Assembly (NCBI GenBank): GCA_947303185.1
Contig: CAMYXF010000001.1
Coordinates: 186,001-250,000, forward strand
DNA length: 64,000 bases
Source: an uncultured Clostridia bacterium
GTDB lineage: Bacteria > Bacillota > Clostridia > Saccharofermentanales > Saccharofermentanaceae
Direction of reading: 5' to 3'
Shown here: in pieces, positions 26,029-36,106 of the stretch
Position numbering within the stretch: position 1 is the first letter of the stretch
How the letters are laid out: every line of letters begins with the position of its first letter
The notes under the pieces: generated by a model
Database searches by the model: none
Told to the model about the DNA's origin: nothing
Seen by the model: only the letters and a program-made list of their open reading frames with translations
Position numbers and translations under genes: made by a program

Positions 26029-27608
26029 ATAAATCTGAGTGTCTTGTGCTCTACTTGATACTCAAACAAGTTTGAACCGTTTCTGTCCGTCATGAAGAAG
26101 TAAGTCTTATTGGCACCGAAGAATCTTCCGTCTACAACGTTGATGTTGTAGATTAGATTATCCAGGCTGAAAAGTTCTTCTCCATTGGTCAGCGAGTATA
26201 TTGTTGTTTTTCCGTCTTCAAAAGAATAAATAAATACCTCACCTGTTACTTCATCCTGAGTCGTGTAAGCATCTCCCGTGCCTTCCATTACAAGATTGAA
26301 ATTGCCGTCGTATACGCGCCACTTCTTGACAGGATCATTACCGTTGCTGACGTTGTCGGCGACGATATATCCGTACTCGAATGAATAGAAGAAGCCGTCT
26401 TCTTTTACAATTCTTGCACCTGTGTTGAGGTTATAGACTGTGTCTGCGTAGCTGATTGAATCAAAGAACATATCGCCGTCACCAAAACCATGCCAGTCTC
26501 TGAAATATGTTCCGTCGCCAAGGTAGATATCGTCGTGCTCTGCAATGAGGTTGAGATCCTTGTCGTAAAGCTTTGTATTGAAGCCTCCGCCTACCGCGAT
26601 CTTTTCGAAAGAACTCATAACGATTGCATTCGGAAGGATCTCCATGGATGCTGCAACATTCCAGTCACGGTCGTAAAGATTGAGTACGCCGTCAGCTGCG
26701 ATCATGTATCTGTCGGAACATACCTTCCATGAATATGCCATGCTGTTATCAACGATGATATTGCCGTCCATGTCATAGACCTTTACACCCTGACCGTCTG
26801 CTTCCTGCTCAATGATAACGCTTCCGAAAAGCTTTCCTTCGGTCATCTCAAGAGCGCTGCTCTGATAGAGGACCTTACCGGTTCTCGTGTCAATGAGATA
26901 ATCATTCGGATAGAATTCATTACGGTTGGAAATGTACGCGCGGCCATCACCTATATAACTGACAGTAAGCTGCGCGCTTGCTGCATCAAGACCAAGCTCA
27001 GTTTCATCAATCTTAATGTCATACGCGAGTATTTCGTTAAAGTTCTGATCAATGTACTTTACCCAGATATATCCGTCGCTGTATACGCTTCCGTAAAAGC
27101 ATGCGCCGTTCTTATCTGTATAACCGATATCGTAAAGGCCGTCATAGATAAGACCTGAAAACTTCGAACCGTCATATGAGAGCAATCCGTATTTGGTCAT
27201 ATCACCATCTGTGCTCCTGACGATATAACAATCCCATTCATCACAACGGCCTACCATATCAAACACAGCATCACATATCTGATTGCCGTCAAGGTCAATC
27301 AGACCGTATGTGTACTTGTTTCCTTCAGGCATCCACTCATCTTCCGCGTAGACTGCGAGGAAAGGAATTATTCTGCCGTGATCTTCAGGAACATAATCGA
27401 TCTTTATTTCATCGTCCGGAATCATTGGGATAACCAGTGCATTTGAAGGGTCGGTAACGTCGGGTTCGTCAGGCTCTTCACTTTGAACTACGGTGACATC
27501 CGTATCGTCATTTCTTGTTTCTCTTGCCGTCGTCTCTTTGGTTGCTGTACATCCTGCAACAGATGAGAGAAGGATCAATGTTGATAAAACAACACTTGCT
27601 TTTTTCAT
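26025..27608 (-). CDS. Lipoprotein with WG/beta-propeller-like repeats
   Basis: The 527-residue protein has a signal peptide with lipobox SSVAGC, a Thr/Asp-rich linker, then about ten units of the form YGLIDLDGNQICDAVFD, typical of WG-repeat or propeller-like folds that bind proteins or polysaccharides. The function is unknown. It is convergent with the NlpC/P60 gene and may act at the same surface. AAGGAG precedes the ATG. Confidence 0.75.
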   Translation of the reverse strand: MKKASVVLSTLILLSSVAGCTATKETTARETRNDDTDVTVVQSEEPDEPDVTDPSNALVIPMIPDDEIKIDYVPEDHGRIIPFLAVYAEDEWMPEGNKYTYGLIDLDGNQICDAVFDMVGRCDEWDCYIVRSTDGDMTKYGLLSYDGSKFSGLIYDGLYDIGYTDKNGACFYGSVYSDGYIWVKYIDQNFNEILAYDIKIDETELGLDAASAQLTVSYIGDGRAYISNRNEFYPNDYLIDTRTGKVLYQSSALEMTEGKLFGSVIIEQEADGQGVKVYDMDGNIIVDNSMAYSWKVCSDRYMIAADGVLNLYDRDWNVAASMEILPNAIVMSSFEKIAVGGGFNTKLYDKDLNLIAEHDDIYLGDGTYFRDWHGFGDGDMFFDSISYADTVYNLNTGARIVKEDGFFYSFEYGYIVADNVSNGNDPVKKWRVYDGNFNLVMEGTGDAYTTQDEVTGEVFIYSFEDGKTTIYSLTNGEELFSLDNLIYNINVVDGRFFGANKTYFFMTDRNGSNLFEYQVEHKTLRFI

Positions 27609-27702
27609 GATTAAAAATTCTCCTTAGTATTAACTTTCAGGTCCCCTATTGCCTGTAACACTATGAATACAATTTAACCGTATGAATTGTTGCAGTTGGA
27701 TT

Positions 27703-28470
27703 TTATTTTCCTTCAGGATAAAGTACCGGAAGCGTAGGAAGTTCAGTCGATACAGTCTGTTCTTTTATCTCGGATACAGGCGTGATCGTACCGTCAGGAC
27801 TAAGTCTTACGGGAATACCTTTTCCGTTTTTAACAGCTGATGCATAGTCATTTACCGAACCGAGTTTTTCCTCGAAAAGCATACCGCCCATATCATCGTC
27901 GTGGAAGAAATGAATATCAGATCCGGCTGTCATGGGAAGGCCCAGATCTACAGTATATTCATAACCCAGAGCATTCATGTTGGGCTTGTTAGCAGCGTTA
28001 TATACTTCGACTCCGTCGCATGCAGTGGGAGCGAGCTTAATGTCTGAAAGATAATCTCTTTCTCTGAAAGGGTGTGCCTGGATCATGATTCCGCCTGCCT
28101 TGTGGACAGCATCCAGAAGCTCGTGTCTTGTCATGTCCATGATGCACTCGTTGGCAAGAAGCCATTCCTTATCGATTCCGTAGAGCAGGAATTCATCCTT
28201 GTTGAAATTTACTTCAATGCCGAACATGACGAGGAAGTCTTTGCCTTCTGCGGCCTTTAATGCTCTCTCGTAACCGGATGTGTAGATCTCAACTCTTTCT
28301 TTCCAGGGAAGGTCTCCGGGAACACAGGTGTTGCCGTTAAAGAAATGATCGGTAACGACCATTCCGCTGTAGCCTTTATTCATCATATAAGAGATATAGT
28401 CTTCACCATGAACTTTACCGCACGCACTTGCCTCGCATGTATGAAGATGTGTCTCGTATAAATAACCCAT
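27703..28470 (-). CDS. PHP-domain metal-dependent phosphoesterase
   Basis: The 255-residue protein has the PHP metal motifs ETHLHTCEASACG, VTDHF, FGIEVNF, IQAHPFR and AGSDIHF in order, so the trinuclear metal site looks complete. PHP enzymes hydrolyse phosphoesters (histidinol phosphate, nucleotides or unknown small molecules). It has no linked biosynthetic genes; the PHP protein is likely an orphan hydrolase. AAGGA precedes the ATG. Confidence 0.85.
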   Translation of the reverse strand: MGYLYETHLHTCEASACGKVHGEDYISYMMNKGYSGMVVTDHFFNGNTCVPGDLPWKERVEIYTSGYERALKAAEGKDFLVMFGIEVNFNKDEFLLYGIDKEWLLANECIMDMTRHELLDAVHKAGGIMIQAHPFRERDYLSDIKLAPTACDGVEVYNAANKPNMNALGYEYTVDLGLPMTAGSDIHFFHDDDMGGMLFEEKLGSVNDYASAVKNGKGIPVRLSPDGTITPVSEIKEQTVSTELPTLPVLYPEGK

Positions 28471-28540
28471 TATCTGTGTCCTTATAATTTAATCCCGTCA
28501 ATGCTAACACTCGCGCCATTTCAAATCAAGATTATTTGTC

Positions 28541-28569
28541 TTGACCATATAAATAGAAAATGTTATTTT
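28541..28569 (+). promoter_or_regulatory. Promoter of the queuosine operon
   Basis: TTGACC (28541-28546) and TATTTT (28564-28569) are 17 bases apart, so transcription should begin near 28576, just before the riboswitch. Confidence 0.6.
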
Positions 28570-28588
28570 ATGCGTGCTTTAATGAGCC

Positions 28589-28626
28589 GACAGTTCGTTT
28601 GTGCCATCCTGTCGATAAACAAAACC
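28589..28626 (+). promoter_or_regulatory. PreQ1-I type riboswitch aptamer
   Basis: GACAG and CTGTC make the first stem, the loop starts with TT and ends in C just before the 3' arm (the base that pairs with preQ1 in this class), the loop TTTG can pair with CAAA in an A-rich tail (ATAAACAAAAC) to make the pseudoknot. The tail closely matches known preQ1-I tails. A terminator lies 53 bases downstream and the two genes that follow are for queuosine precursor uptake and QueF. Ligand binding should cause termination. Confidence 0.75.
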
Positions 28627-28678
28627 AGGACAACCATTTATATCATTTGCTTTTTAAGTTATATGCTTGATTAAATGA

Positions 28679-28710
28679 GGGCTCCTGTTTTTGGGAGCCC
28701 TTTTTATTTT
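28679..28710 (+). terminator. Riboswitch-controlled terminator
   Basis: GGGCTCC and GGAGCCC form a 7-bp stem followed by TTTTTATTTTT, between the aptamer and the ribosome site GGAG of the next gene. It is the expression platform of the preQ1 riboswitch. Confidence 0.85.
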
Positions 28711-28724
28711 TGGAGATTTTGAAA

Positions 28725-29405
28725 ATGACAGAAAAGAAAACAGTATCAAGATTATTCATGTGCATCGGCATCATCTTCGTAACATGCCTTTTGCTCTCAA
28801 ACCTCGTTGCAGGAAAACTCTGGGCAGTAACAGAGAACATCACGCTTCCTGCAGCAGTCATCCTCTTCCCCGTCACATATATCATCGGTGACGTATTCAC
28901 GGAAGTTTACGGATTCAAGAAAGCAAGAACGATCATCTGGCTTGGATTTGCATGCAGCTTTTTTGCAGTGCTCATCTACCTCCTCACGATCGCACTTCCC
29001 CATCCGGGTTACTGGGAGAGCCAGGATGCTTACGCAACAGTTTTGGGCACCACTCCGAGAGTTGCCGTCGCATCTTTTGCAGGATATCTTTTCGGTGAGT
29101 TCTCAAACTCAATCATCTTATCCAGACTTAAAGTGCTCACAAAGGGAAAGAACCTCTGGATCCGTACGATCCTTTCAACAGTTGTCGGTGAAGGACTTGA
29201 TTCAGTTATCTTCATTACGATCTCTTTCTGGGGAACGATGGAGAATTCAGTCGTACTTCAGATGATCCTTTTCCAGTATCTGTTCAAGGTATTATATGAA
29301 GCACTCTTTACTCCCGTTACATATTTCGTGGTAAAGAAGATCAAGAAAGCCGAAGGCATCGATACTTTCGATGACGGCATCAAATACAACATCCTCAGGG
29401 GGTAA
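28725..29405 (+). CDS. Queuosine precursor transporter (YhhQ/VUT family)
   Basis: The 226-residue protein has six or seven hydrophobic segments and the family pattern NLVAGKLW, IIGDVFTEVYGFKKAR and a C-terminal region with LFTPVTY. This family imports queuine or preQ0/preQ1 for tRNA modification. The ATG at 28725 follows GGAG by nine bases; a TTG five codons earlier was rejected. It is followed after three bases by queF and sits behind a preQ1 riboswitch, which supports the substrate. Confidence 0.88.
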   Translation: MTEKKTVSRLFMCIGIIFVTCLLLSNLVAGKLWAVTENITLPAAVILFPVTYIIGDVFTEVYGFKKARTIIWLGFACSFFAVLIYLLTIALPHPGYWESQDAYATVLGTTPRVAVASFAGYLFGEFSNSIILSRLKVLTKGKNLWIRTILSTVVGEGLDSVIFITISFWGTMENSVVLQMILFQYLFKVLYEALFTPVTYFVVKKIKKAEGIDTFDDGIKYNILRG

Positions 29406-29408
29406 GTT

Positions 29409-29891
29409 ATGCGCGAAAAAGAAGGCCTTACAAAGCTTGGCAGCAACGGCACCGTTTACAGCCAGGATTACGATCCGTCCGTCCTTGAGACGTTCATGAA
29501 CAAGCACCCGGACAACGATTATTTCGTTAAGTTCAACTGTCCCGAATTCACAAGCCTGTGCCCCATTACCGGCCAGCCAGACTTTGCGACAATAACGATC
29601 TCTTATGTACCGTCCAAGAAGATGGTCGAGAGTAAATCATTAAAGCTCTACCTGTTCTCTTTCCGTAACCACGGAGATTTCCATGAGGACTGCGTAAACA
29701 TCATAATGAAGGATCTCATAAAGCTTATGGATCCCAAATACATTGAAGTATGGGGTAAGTTCACACCAAGGGGCGGCATATCGATCGACCCATACTGCAA
29801 TTACGGCAAGCCCGGAACAAAGTGGGAAAAGGTAGCCGAAGACAGGCTCTTTAACCACGACATGTATCCCGAGAAAGTCGACAACAGATAA
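29409..29891 (+). CDS. queF: NADPH-dependent 7-cyano-7-deazaguanine reductase
   Basis: The 160-residue protein is the YkvM-type short QueF, which reduces preQ0 to preQ1 with NADPH. The catalytic Cys lies in [12 protein letters not shown], followed by the Asp; [22 protein letters not shown] is the QueF signature with Glu and His. No other queuosine genes (queCDE) are near, so the cell may import preQ0 or hold those genes elsewhere. It is in the riboswitch operon and is followed by a strong terminator. Confidence 0.93.
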   Translation: MREKEGLTKLGSNGTVYSQDYDPSVLETFMNKHPDNDYFVKFNCPEFTSLCPITGQPDFATITISYVPSKKMVESKSLKLYLFSFRNHGDFHEDCVNIIMKDLIKLMDPKYIEVWGKFTPRGGISIDPYCNYGKPGTKWEKVAEDRLFNHDMYPEKVDNR

Positions 29892-29900
29892 GAATTACAA

Positions 29901-29935
29901 AACCCCGTTACTGTGTGCAAGGTAACGGGGTTTTT
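29901..29935 (+). terminator. Intrinsic terminator after queF
   Basis: AACCCCGTTAC and GTAACGGGGTT form an 11-bp perfect stem with a ten-base loop, then a T run. It ends the queuosine operon and could also serve the opposite MATE gene. Confidence 0.9.
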
Positions 29936-29967
29936 ATAAACTAATTCTATTTCGGGGTTGAATTAAT

Positions 29968-31389
29968 TTATTTCTGTGAAGGGGCATACTTTCTGCCGGA
30001 TCTGCTGACACGAAGAGCGGGCTTACCTGTATGCAAAGCGGGTTTTGCGGATGCCTGAACCTTTGAGCCGAAGTATGCTCTGTATCTGAGCCATGCGGTA
30101 AATCCGCTAATGAGCCAGACAACTCCTGATGAGAGCCAGATTCCTGCTTCTCCGAATCCCAGATAAGATGTAAGAAGGATCGGGATCGTAAATCTTCCGA
30201 TGACTTCGATAATGCCGTTAAAGAGCGAGAAGAACGCATCGCCGATACCTGTAAGAACGCCTCTTACAACATAGATCATGCCAAGTGTCAGGTAGAAAAT
30301 GCTTGTGATCCTGAGACCCTCTGCAGCAAGCAATACAACGTCCTGCTCAGGTACGAAGAATGAAGCGATCGCTCTGCCGAATACCTGCATTACGAGCATG
30401 AGGAATGCCGTAAGGATTGCCATCATGATAAGGCCTACCCTGTAACCCTTAAGAACACGGTCGTTCTTATTGGCACCGAAGTTCTGGCCGCTGAATGTTG
30501 AAAGTGATGCGGCAAGAGTCATGTAAGGCTGGTGAATGAACTGCTCGATCTTATTGGTTGCCGTAAAAGCGGATATAACCGTCGTTCCGAAAGAGTTTAC
30601 GACGAACTGGAGTGCCATTGAAGAGATGGCGATCAGCGCAAACTGCAATGACATCGGAACGCCGAGACGTACGATCTTAAAGACCATGCTCTTTGAGATC
30701 GAGATATCCTTCTTACCGATAGCGAAATACGGATTCTTCTTATAAGCATAGATTCCGCAAAGGAGTACCGATATGAACTGTGAGATAACGGTAGCAAGAG
30801 CAGCGCCCTTGATTCCCATAGGGATTACAACTACAAGGAGATAGTCCAGACCGACATTGATAAGTGTCGATGCTATGAGGAAATACAAAGGAGATCTTGA
30901 GTCGCCCAGTGCTTTAAGCATTGAAGATATAAAGTTATAGAGCGATACAAAGAGAAGTCCGATGCACATATAGCGTGTGTAAAGAACAGCATCTGCCAGG
31001 ATCAGATCGGGTGTCTGAAGGAGTTTGAGCAAAAGCGGCGCCGTGATGAAACCTGTAATTCCAAACACAACGGGTACGATGAGCATAATGAGACCTGTAT
31101 TAACAATACATTTCTTAACATTACGGTCATCTTGTGCTCCGTAATACTGGGACACCACGACCCCGCCTCCGCTTCCTATACCGTTACAAAGCGCGAAAAA
31201 GAGGAAGGTTATCGAGGAAGTCGCGCCTACGGCTGCAAATGCGTCCTTACCGAGGAAATTACCGACGATCATTGAGTCGGCCAGATTATAGATCTGCTGA
31301 AATACATTACCGACAAGTGTCGGCAATGCGAAAAGCAAAATATGTTTAACAGGACTGCCCTGTGTCATATCAATTGTGTTGCTTCTCAT
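29968..31389 (-). CDS. MATE family multidrug efflux transporter
   Basis: The 473-residue protein has twelve hydrophobic segments, opens with GSPVKHILLFALPTLVGNVFQQIYNLADSMIVG, the classic MATE/DinF start, and has two internally similar halves. It exports drugs or metabolites by Na+ or H+ antiport. The C-terminal tail of about 30 residues is basic and Ser-rich. GGAG lies nine bases before the ATG. It is divergent from an AraC-type gene 191 bp away, which may regulate it. Confidence 0.9.
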   Translation of the reverse strand: MRSNTIDMTQGSPVKHILLFALPTLVGNVFQQIYNLADSMIVGNFLGKDAFAAVGATSSITFLFFALCNGIGSGGGVVVSQYYGAQDDRNVKKCIVNTGLIMLIVPVVFGITGFITAPLLLKLLQTPDLILADAVLYTRYMCIGLLFVSLYNFISSMLKALGDSRSPLYFLIASTLINVGLDYLLVVVIPMGIKGAALATVISQFISVLLCGIYAYKKNPYFAIGKKDISISKSMVFKIVRLGVPMSLQFALIAISSMALQFVVNSFGTTVISAFTATNKIEQFIHQPYMTLAASLSTFSGQNFGANKNDRVLKGYRVGLIMMAILTAFLMLVMQVFGRAIASFFVPEQDVVLLAAEGLRITSIFYLTLGMIYVVRGVLTGIGDAFFSLFNGIIEVIGRFTIPILLTSYLGFGEAGIWLSSGVVWLISGFTAWLRYRAYFGSKVQASAKPALHTGKPALRVSRSGRKYAPSQK

Positions 31390-31580
31390 ATTTCATTTCT
31401 CCACGGTTTTTAACTGATTTTCGGTGGGAATTATAATATTCATCTCCGGTCAATCCTCCTCACTATTCGGTCTCGGATTTATCATTTTTTGTCATAAGAG
31501 GAATAAAAAACCAAAACAATGACATACAAGAGATATTTATGTCTTATATAATTAATTCATAAAAAAAGGATCAGGAGCAT

Positions 31581-32450
31581 ATGGATTACAGCAACTACGA
31601 GATCTACGATTTTGACCATGTAAGTTCCTTTAACATGTCCACGGGATATGCGGAAAGGAGCTACAAGGCTCACTGGCATTCATACGGTGAGATCCTGCTC
31701 GTAGGCCCTGAAATGCCGAATATTTACTGCGTCGGCAAGAACACATATGAACTCGATCCTGACGACATCGTGCTCGTATGGCCTATGGAAATGCATTCGA
31801 CCACAGATGCCGACAGGACCAATTCACTGGTAATCCAGTTCTCGAACGCTTTTATCAATTCGCTTTTCGATCTGCGCCGCATCATGCACCTTTACCGCAA
31901 CCTGCATGTCATCCGCGCGCAGGCCCATCCGGAGCTGTCACAAAAACTCAGGGAAATAATTTATAAAATGAAAGATCTCTTCTTCTCAGGAAGATCAGAC
32001 CGTGAGATCAGATGCTGCATGCTCCTTATGGACTTCATGCTGACGCTTCTGGAATACAGAAAGGAACTTGCACCTGAGCTCAACGTCGAAGAGCAGTACG
32101 GATACAGCGATGATGTTATGAAGAGACTTATCTCCGTCACCGACTACATTAAGAACAATCTCACCGCAGATGACCTCTCACAGGGCGCTATGGCCGAGAT
32201 GGCAGGAATCAGCAAGGATTATTTCTCGAGGATCTTCAAGAACGTTACGGGATTGAACTACAACAAGTGGCTCAACATGATAAGACTCGAGAAAGCTTCT
32301 GAACTTCTCACCGAAGAAGGACACACGCTAACCGAGATAGCCATGCTCTCGGGATTCCAGAGCATTCCGAGTTTTAACAGGGTATTCCGAGAAGAAAAAG
32401 GTATGGCACCCGGTGAATACAGAGCGTTATTCGTAAAGAACGATAAATAA
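31581..32450 (+). CDS. AraC family regulator with cupin domain
   Basis: The 289-residue protein has an N-terminal cupin-like sensor domain (about 20-110; HWHSYGEIL) and a C-terminal double helix-turn-helix (about 190-285; MAEMAGISKDYFSRIFKNVTG and LTEIAMLSGFQSIPSFNRVFREEKG). Such proteins respond to sugars or small molecules. The divergent MATE gene is the obvious candidate target. AAAAGGATCAGGAG precedes the ATG. Confidence 0.9.
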   Translation: MDYSNYEIYDFDHVSSFNMSTGYAERSYKAHWHSYGEILLVGPEMPNIYCVGKNTYELDPDDIVLVWPMEMHSTTDADRTNSLVIQFSNAFINSLFDLRRIMHLYRNLHVIRAQAHPELSQKLREIIYKMKDLFFSGRSDREIRCCMLLMDFMLTLLEYRKELAPELNVEEQYGYSDDVMKRLISVTDYIKNNLTADDLSQGAMAEMAGISKDYFSRIFKNVTGLNYNKWLNMIRLEKASELLTEEGHTLTEIAMLSGFQSIPSFNRVFREEKGMAPGEYRALFVKNDK

Positions 32451-32477
32451 GGATCCCTTTCAGGATCCTAATTTTTT
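32450..32477 (+). terminator. Terminator after the AraC gene
   Basis: GGATCC and GGATCC (self-complementary arms) form a 6- to 7-bp stem with a six-base loop, followed by TAATTTTTT. It lies between convergent genes. Confidence 0.6.
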
Positions 32478-35400
32478 ACATTGTTTCTTTTTTAGATTCG
32501 AACTTTACTATCTCTTCAAGCTTTAAAGGCTTTGCGTAATAGTATCCCTGGAAGCTCTCGACGTGATACTTCTGGAGGATATCCCTCATGCCTGCCGTCT
32601 CAATACCTTCGACACAGACCTTTGCTCCGAAGAGCGATGCAAAATTTGCGAAGTACTTGATGAGTTCTCTTTCAACTTCGTCTTCTTCTATTCTCATTAC
32701 GAAGCCTCTGTCGATCTTGATGATGTCGAAAGGAAGCTCCTTAACGATGCCGATCGATGAGAATCCGGTACCAAAGTCATCGAGTGCAACAAGAATGCCT
32801 CTGGACTTGAGGTTTGCAATGACGTTCTTAAGAAGGTCGATATCAAGAAGTCTGCATCTTTCAGTAACTTCGAAGCAGATATGCTCCGGAGGATAGTCCA
32901 TCTCTTCAAGAATACGGAATACCATATCGGCAAAGTCAGGTTTCTCAAGCTGCGTGTACGACAGATTGATGTTCATTACAAATTCCGGATTCTTCTTCAG
33001 GATCTCCTTTGCCGCATAGACGGCTTCCTTGATGATCCATTCGCCGAGTTCAGGGAAAAGCGGATCTGCTTCAAGAAGAGGTATGAACTGATCAGGCGGA
33101 ACAATGCCGTAAGTATCACTCTTCCAGCGAAGCAAAGCTTCAGCTCCGATAAGATCTTCAGTCTGTGCATCTACAACAGGCTGATAAAGCAGATAGAATC
33201 CCTTGTATCCGTGCATGATGGAAGCGCGGATGGCGTGGATCTTTTCGAGCCTCTGCTTGTTATCGTCACCATAGTCATTATGGAACAGTACCATATCACC
33301 CTGGTTGCGGGACTTTGATTCCACATATGCGAAGTTAAGGCAGGCATATGCAGTCTGTGAATCAAGATCAAAGCTGTCGAGCTGCAGAGCACCGCAGTTT
33401 GTCTCAAGCATGATCCTCTTGTTATCAACAGAGAACTCCTCACGGAAGAAGTCACGGAAACCATTGTATTTCTCCTGTACTTCATCGAGCGAGAAAGAAT
33501 TGCTTATTATCGCAAACTTGGTTCCGTCGATCCTGTAGCAGCTTCCGGTATTGCCTGTAACTTCAAATATCTTTCTTGCAAAGAGCTGGAGAACACGGTT
33601 ACCGAAGTGATATCCGTATACTTCGTTTATCTCAGAGAACTTGCTGATACCGACAACAATTACGATTATCTCGGCCTGTCTCTTTATGCAGCTGTCGAGT
33701 TCCTCGAAGAAGCCGTACTGGTTGCGAAGGCCCGTCAATGTATCAACATGACCCTGTACTCCGTGACTTCTGATCGTACCGACGAAATAATCAGGATCAC
33801 CTGAATTATCGCGCAAAACTACGCCTCTGCATGTGCACACATCATATTCGCCGTTAGTTTTACGTGCACGGTACTGCATGTCGTGTCCGGATGAGTTGCC
33901 TGCGAATATCTCATCGATACCCCTGTGATAAGCCTCACGGTCATCAGGGTGAATAAAATCTTCCCAGATGTCGCCCGCTCCATACATGTATTCGGAAGGA
34001 AGTCCGTAAGTATCAACTGCATTTTTGGACCACTTGGAGAAATCGAACTTCATATCGCAAAGATAGACATATGTACCGTCAGCAACTAAATCGTATGACT
34101 TAAACAAAGCCTCAAGCAGCTTTCTTCTGTCTTCGGTTATGATCTTTTCGCCAACATTCTTTACAGCATAGGTTTCTGCGAGGTGCTTCTTTTCCTTAAG
34201 CTGGGCTTTGTTCTCATACATGCGCCTGTCAGCACGCTGATAAATCTCTTCAACAGTATTGTCAGAATAAAGTATATACTCGGCAACACCCGAAGCGATA
34301 ATGGGACCCTGGCCTAACCTTATATTCTCTTCGATATGTTTTCTGAATGTGCTTAAGATGTTTTCGCGGTCAATAAAATCTTTATCCTTCAGGACAACTG
34401 CGAACTCATCTCCGCCGACTCTGAAAACAGGACTGTGGGCAAATGTCCTGCAGATGAGTTTGCAGGACTCTTTAATGAGCTCGTCACCTGCTTTATGGCC
34501 CTGAGTATCGTTAACGAGTTTAAGATCATTAACATCACACATTACTATTCCGAAAGACTCTTCAATCTTTTCATCGATGTGCTTCTGGAGTTCTTTCTCA
34601 TATTCGTGATAAGCAGTAATGTTTCTCGTGCCTGTAAGGCTGTCACGTCTGGCAATCTCATTTGCCATTGTAATCGCCTGAAGATGCTCGTTCTCTTTCC
34701 TTACATCATCGTCACGATTTTCGACACAGATGATCAGATGTGATTTGTCAGAAGACCAGCTGACTGTCATTCTGGTATATTTCGGATCTCCTCCGTCTAC
34801 TACCATTCGATAGTCTTCTATAAGCTGTTTGGTGTCTTCCAGACGCGAAATAAGGTTATCTTTGTTGATAAAGAGCTTTATACGTTCCCTGTCATCCGGA
34901 TAAATAATTTTCTCGGAATTGCCGGTAGCGATACCGAAGAAGTTCTCACCTTCTTCCTGAATCTCCAGTTCTCCGAGAATATTATGCATCGCGAACTCAA
35001 TATAATAATCAGTCCTGGCATCAACATAATAAATGATGTCATACTGGGCAGCGAGGCTCTCTGCTATCTGCGAATAAGTGATGCTTCTTTCCTGGGTGCG
35101 TTTAAACTCGAGATTAGCCTTAACTTCCTCATCGATATTTTCAACACATACGATAATGTGTTTTTTATCACGCGCCATCATCTCCGTATGTCTGATGTTC
35201 TTTACCGTATCATCAATAACCAGACGGTAACATACTGAATATGAATTCCTGTGCTTAAGATTATTAAGCATTACATCCCTGTAATGCATCTTATAGATCT
35301 TTTCCTGATCCTCCGGATGCACGAATTTACGGATGTTTTTTCTGCTCTCAGCAAAGAAATCACCGCCTTCAACAGGTACATTGAGGTGCTTGTACTCTTC

Positions 35401-35937
35401 AGTGGAAGTGATCTCAACATATTTACCGGTCTCTGCATTTATGTAATAAAGGGTATCAAAACGTTCTGCAAGGCTGGATGTAATCTGATTGTATCTTTCC
35501 TTTTGAATGGCTAATTCTTTCTCTTTTTCGCGTCTCTTGTATTCTTCATCGATATTGAGTACGCCGAGAATAAAATAGTCGGAATTATCATCAAGTCCAC
35601 GGATCATTCTCAGGGAATGCCATGTGGGAACACCATTTATCATCAGACGGTATTCAATATTCTGCATACTGCCCTTTTTCATATCACACAAAAGCTTTTC
35701 CTTCTGTATGTTTTCAAGGAAAATATGCTGGTCCTCTTTATAGATGACCTTCTTGCAGTCACGGATAATGTTCTTAAAGAAGTCATCGCCGCCCTGCTCA
35801 AGACTCAGCGAATGGAATTCGGGATTTGCTGAATACCAGTAATATTCGTTCGTAATGGCATTAACATAGTAAACGCTTGAATAATCAACAAGTAATGCTT
35901 CAGATATTTTCTTAAAAATCAAATCCTGTGCTGCCAT
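32476..35937 (-). CDS. Multi-PAS, dual-GGDEF, EAL c-di-GMP signalling protein
   Basis: The 1153-residue protein has three related PAS-like repeats (about 10-135, 150-275, 290-415; each has YY-x-x-A-x-T-x-x-Y), a GGDEF domain with intact GGDEF (508-512), a PAS_3-like domain (about 600-730; FIHPDDREAYHRG), a second GGDEF domain with the site changed to DGTKF, and an EAL domain (from about 910). EAL (EALLRW), ENVTER-type Glu, DDFGTG, KIDRGF, VEGIET and FQGYYY residues are all present, so c-di-GMP hydrolysis is likely; the second GGDEF may only bind GTP. The ATG at 35937 has GGAGG five bases upstream. No membrane helix is seen. Confidence 0.9.
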   Translation of the reverse strand: MAAQDLIFKKISEALLVDYSSVYYVNAITNEYYWYSANPEFHSLSLEQGGDDFFKNIIRDCKKVIYKEDQHIFLENIQKEKLLCDMKKGSMQNIEYRLMINGVPTWHSLRMIRGLDDNSDYFILGVLNIDEEYKRREKEKELAIQKERYNQITSSLAERFDTLYYINAETGKYVEITSTEEYKHLNVPVEGGDFFAESRKNIRKFVHPEDQEKIYKMHYRDVMLNNLKHRNSYSVCYRLVIDDTVKNIRHTEMMARDKKHIIVCVENIDEEVKANLEFKRTQERSITYSQIAESLAAQYDIIYYVDARTDYYIEFAMHNILGELEIQEEGENFFGIATGNSEKIIYPDDRERIKLFINKDNLISRLEDTKQLIEDYRMVVDGGDPKYTRMTVSWSSDKSHLIICVENRDDDVRKENEHLQAITMANEIARRDSLTGTRNITAYHEYEKELQKHIDEKIEESFGIVMCDVNDLKLVNDTQGHKAGDELIKESCKLICRTFAHSPVFRVGGDEFAVVLKDKDFIDRENILSTFRKHIEENIRLGQGPIIASGVAEYILYSDNTVEEIYQRADRRMYENKAQLKEKKHLAETYAVKNVGEKIITEDRRKLLEALFKSYDLVADGTYVYLCDMKFDFSKWSKNAVDTYGLPSEYMYGAGDIWEDFIHPDDREAYHRGIDEIFAGNSSGHDMQYRARKTNGEYDVCTCRGVVLRDNSGDPDYFVGTIRSHGVQGHVDTLTGLRNQYGFFEELDSCIKRQAEIIVIVVGISKFSEINEVYGYHFGNRVLQLFARKIFEVTGNTGSCYRIDGTKFAIISNSFSLDEVQEKYNGFRDFFREEFSVDNKRIMLETNCGALQLDSFDLDSQTAYACLNFAYVESKSRNQGDMVLFHNDYGDDNKQRLEKIHAIRASIMHGYKGFYLLYQPVVDAQTEDLIGAEALLRWKSDTYGIVPPDQFIPLLEADPLFPELGEWIIKEAVYAAKEILKKNPEFVMNINLSYTQLEKPDFADMVFRILEEMDYPPEHICFEVTERCRLLDIDLLKNVIANLKSRGILVALDDFGTGFSSIGIVKELPFDIIKIDRGFVMRIEEDEVERELIKYFANFASLFGAKVCVEGIETAGMRDILQKYHVESFQGYYYAKPLKLEEIVKFESKKETM

Positions 35938-36106
35938 GTTTTCCTCCGAAAGGCCGTATATAGCGCCTTCATGTCCTTTAGGCAATTAACAAGCTTTTCA
36001 GCAATTATATCAAATTTCTTTAACCCTTGCCTTAACCGAACATAAAAAGATATTTTTATTATAAATAGTCAGTATGTCGATATGATTGACTGGTTGTAAA
36101 CAAAAA

